The position numbers and the translations under genes were made by a program. The notes beneath the pieces are model-generated. The model ran no database searches. It had not been told where the DNA came from and saw only the letters and a program-made list of their open reading frames with translations. DNA of 64,000 nt from the NCBI RefSeq assembly GCF_900496995.4, contig NC_044009.1, positions 8,712,001 to 8,776,000 of the forward strand, in the 5' to 3' direction. This DNA is from Aquila chrysaetos chrysaetos. Its lineage: Eukaryota > Chordata > Aves > Accipitriformes > Accipitridae. Below, piece after piece: positions 55,745 to 64,000 of the stretch. Every line of letters starts with the position of its first letter. Position 1 is the first letter of the stretch.

Positions 55745-56625
55745 GGACTGTTGCACACGCATGTGCGCGCCAGGGCTTTGCAGGGAAGCTCTTGCATGCA
55801 TGCACCCATGTGTATGCATACGCACGCGTGCGCGCACATGCACACACACACAGACAGGCACGCGTGCCTGTGGCTAGGCAAGGACGCGCAGGCAGTTGCA
55901 TGCACACGCACAGGCAAGCACACGCGTGCACGGATGCATTCGTCTGCACAGATGCACACGCACCCCGATGCATTGCACACATGCACACGCGTACAGGTGC
56001 GGACACACATGTGTGCATGCATGTGCACAGAAAGACACACAGGTGCGTGCAGACACACGCACACGTACACACGGCTCACCGGGGCTTGCAGCGAAGGGCT
56101 TGCACAAGCGCACATGTGTGTACAGGCACACACACGCATGTGAGGACACACACAAGCACACACAAACATACAAGGACACACACTTGCACACTCACATGCA
56201 CGCACCGAGGCGCACACACGTACAGGCACGCACACGCTTGCGCACTCATGTGCACACAGACTTGCACGGTCACACGTGCACACACCCACAGGCGTACACC
56301 CCCACACTTGCACACTCATATGCGCACACACTTGCACGCTCACACGTGTGCACACACAGGCGCATGCGGACTTGCACACTCATATGCGCACACACTTGCA
56401 CGCTCACGCGCGCACACACCCACAGGCGTACACCCCCGCACTTGCACACTCACACGTGTTCAAACACAGGCACACGCACACTTGCACGCTCACGCGCGCA
56501 CCCCCCCAGGCATACCCCCCCACACTTGCCCGCTCACAAGCGCGCACGCGAGTGCACACGCACTTGCACACTCACACGCGTGCACGCGCGGGCCCGCCCG
56601 CGCTTGCACGCTCACGCACGTGCCC
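55745..56625. repeat. Alternating purine-pyrimidine tract upstream of SLC2A1
   Basis: About 0.9 kb dominated by CACACGCGTGCACAC-type sequence; its right half has units of roughly 63-68 bases starting ACTTGCACACTCATATGCGC. It ends about 0.4 kb before the SLC2A1 ATG. It is predicted to be strongly Z-DNA-prone. Confidence 0.85.
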
Positions 56626-56689
56626 CCCCCAGGCACGTGCCCCCCCCCCCCCCCGCCCCGCGCCCGCGTGCAGACCCACACGCGCTCCC

Positions 56690-57048
56690 CGCCCTACCCC
56701 CCTTTCCCGCCCCCCGCGCGCCCCCCCCACACCCCCGCGCACGCCCCTCGGCGCCCCGCCCCCTCCCCGCCCCTCCGCCCCCCCCTCCCCCTCCCCCTCC
56801 CTCCCTCCCTCCCTCTCTCCCTCTCTCCCTCCCGCCTGGCCCCGCCCCTCCCCCGCGCCGCCCAATGGGCTCCGCCGCCCCGCGCCGTCGCGCGCCCCTG
56901 CTCGCCCGCTCTCTTAAGCCGCTTCAATGCCCCCGCCGCGGCCGCGCGCCACCGCTCTGCTCCGCCGCGCGCCGCTCCGCCGCCCCCCCCCGGCCCCGGC
57001 CCGCCGCCGCCGCCAGCCCCGCCGCCCCGCCGCCACCCCGGGGCCGCC
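56690..57048 (+). promoter_or_regulatory. SLC2A1: SLC2A1 CpG-island promoter and 5' UTR
   Basis: CpG-dense, with a CCTCCC-type pyrimidine stretch (56785-56833), GC boxes CCCCGCCCCTCCCC near 56840, a CCAAT box at 56862-56866, and a weak TATA-like CTTAAG at 56913-56918. A start site near 56940 would fit these and give a leader of about 110 bases. The ATG at 57049 has a good context (GCCGCCATGG). Confidence 0.75.

Positions 57049-64000
<6,952 letters not shown>

Larger units (their letters stand above)
27300..56690. other. Gene-free region between PHC2 and SLC2A1
   Basis: About 29 kb in which I find no splice-supported coding exon, tRNA, or recognisable transposon. About a dozen unrelated-length minisatellites, listed individually, sit in ordinary AT-richer sequence. 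The longer stretches without arrays are about 29080-31070, 34360-37850, 38010-40130, 49850-51480 and 51570-54100. These contain poly-A/poly-T runs and short TA repeats only, and I see nothing else in them. Regulatory elements for SLC2A1 or PHC2 or a non-coding RNA could lie here undetected. Confidence 0.6.

Overview
The window is nuclear DNA of a vertebrate, almost certainly a bird. It has split genes with GT-AG introns, CpG-island promoters, very GC-rich short-intron gene territory, many minisatellites and C/G homopolymers, and the tail of a CR1 retroposon of the avian type. The style fits a microchromosome. Three protein genes are recognisable by sequence recall: ZNF362 (plus strand, complete coding region), PHC2 (minus strand, complete coding region) and SLC2A1/GLUT1 (plus strand, first two coding exons only, running off the right edge).

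Layout. 1-3150 is upstream sequence with simple repeats. A GC-rich island at 3150-3325 is the probable ZNF362 promoter. ZNF362 coding exons run from 5171 to 13950, and its 3' UTR ends near 15500. After about 1 kb PHC2 begins tail-to-tail: its poly(A) signal is at 16501, its stop codon at 17200 and its usual ATG at 24097. Its 5' exon and CpG-island promoter lie near 26839-27180, and a second, internal CpG-island promoter lies at 19380-19985. From about 27300 to 56690 I find no gene. That stretch is a series of minisatellites, many carrying a TTGCA/TGCA core, separated by ordinary AT-richer sequence. A 0.9 kb alternating purine-pyrimidine tract leads into the SLC2A1 CpG-island promoter. SLC2A1 exon 1 is at 57049 and exon 2 at 61976, and intron 2 continues past 64000.

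The genes do not form a pathway. ZNF362 is a six-finger C2H2 nuclear protein, PHC2 is a Polycomb PRC1 subunit, and SLC2A1 is the plasma-membrane glucose transporter. PHC2 and SLC2A1 are divergent, with their promoters about 30 kb apart.

Four coding exons (one in ZNF362, three in PHC2) are each one base too long to keep the conserved frame. The extra base can always be placed in a C run of the coding strand. The simplest reading is assembly insertion errors rather than dead genes. I did not find a convincing new biological system. The best leads are the family of TGCA-core minisatellites, the Z-DNA-prone tracts, alternative N-termini of ZNF362 and PHC2, and the internal PHC2 promoter.
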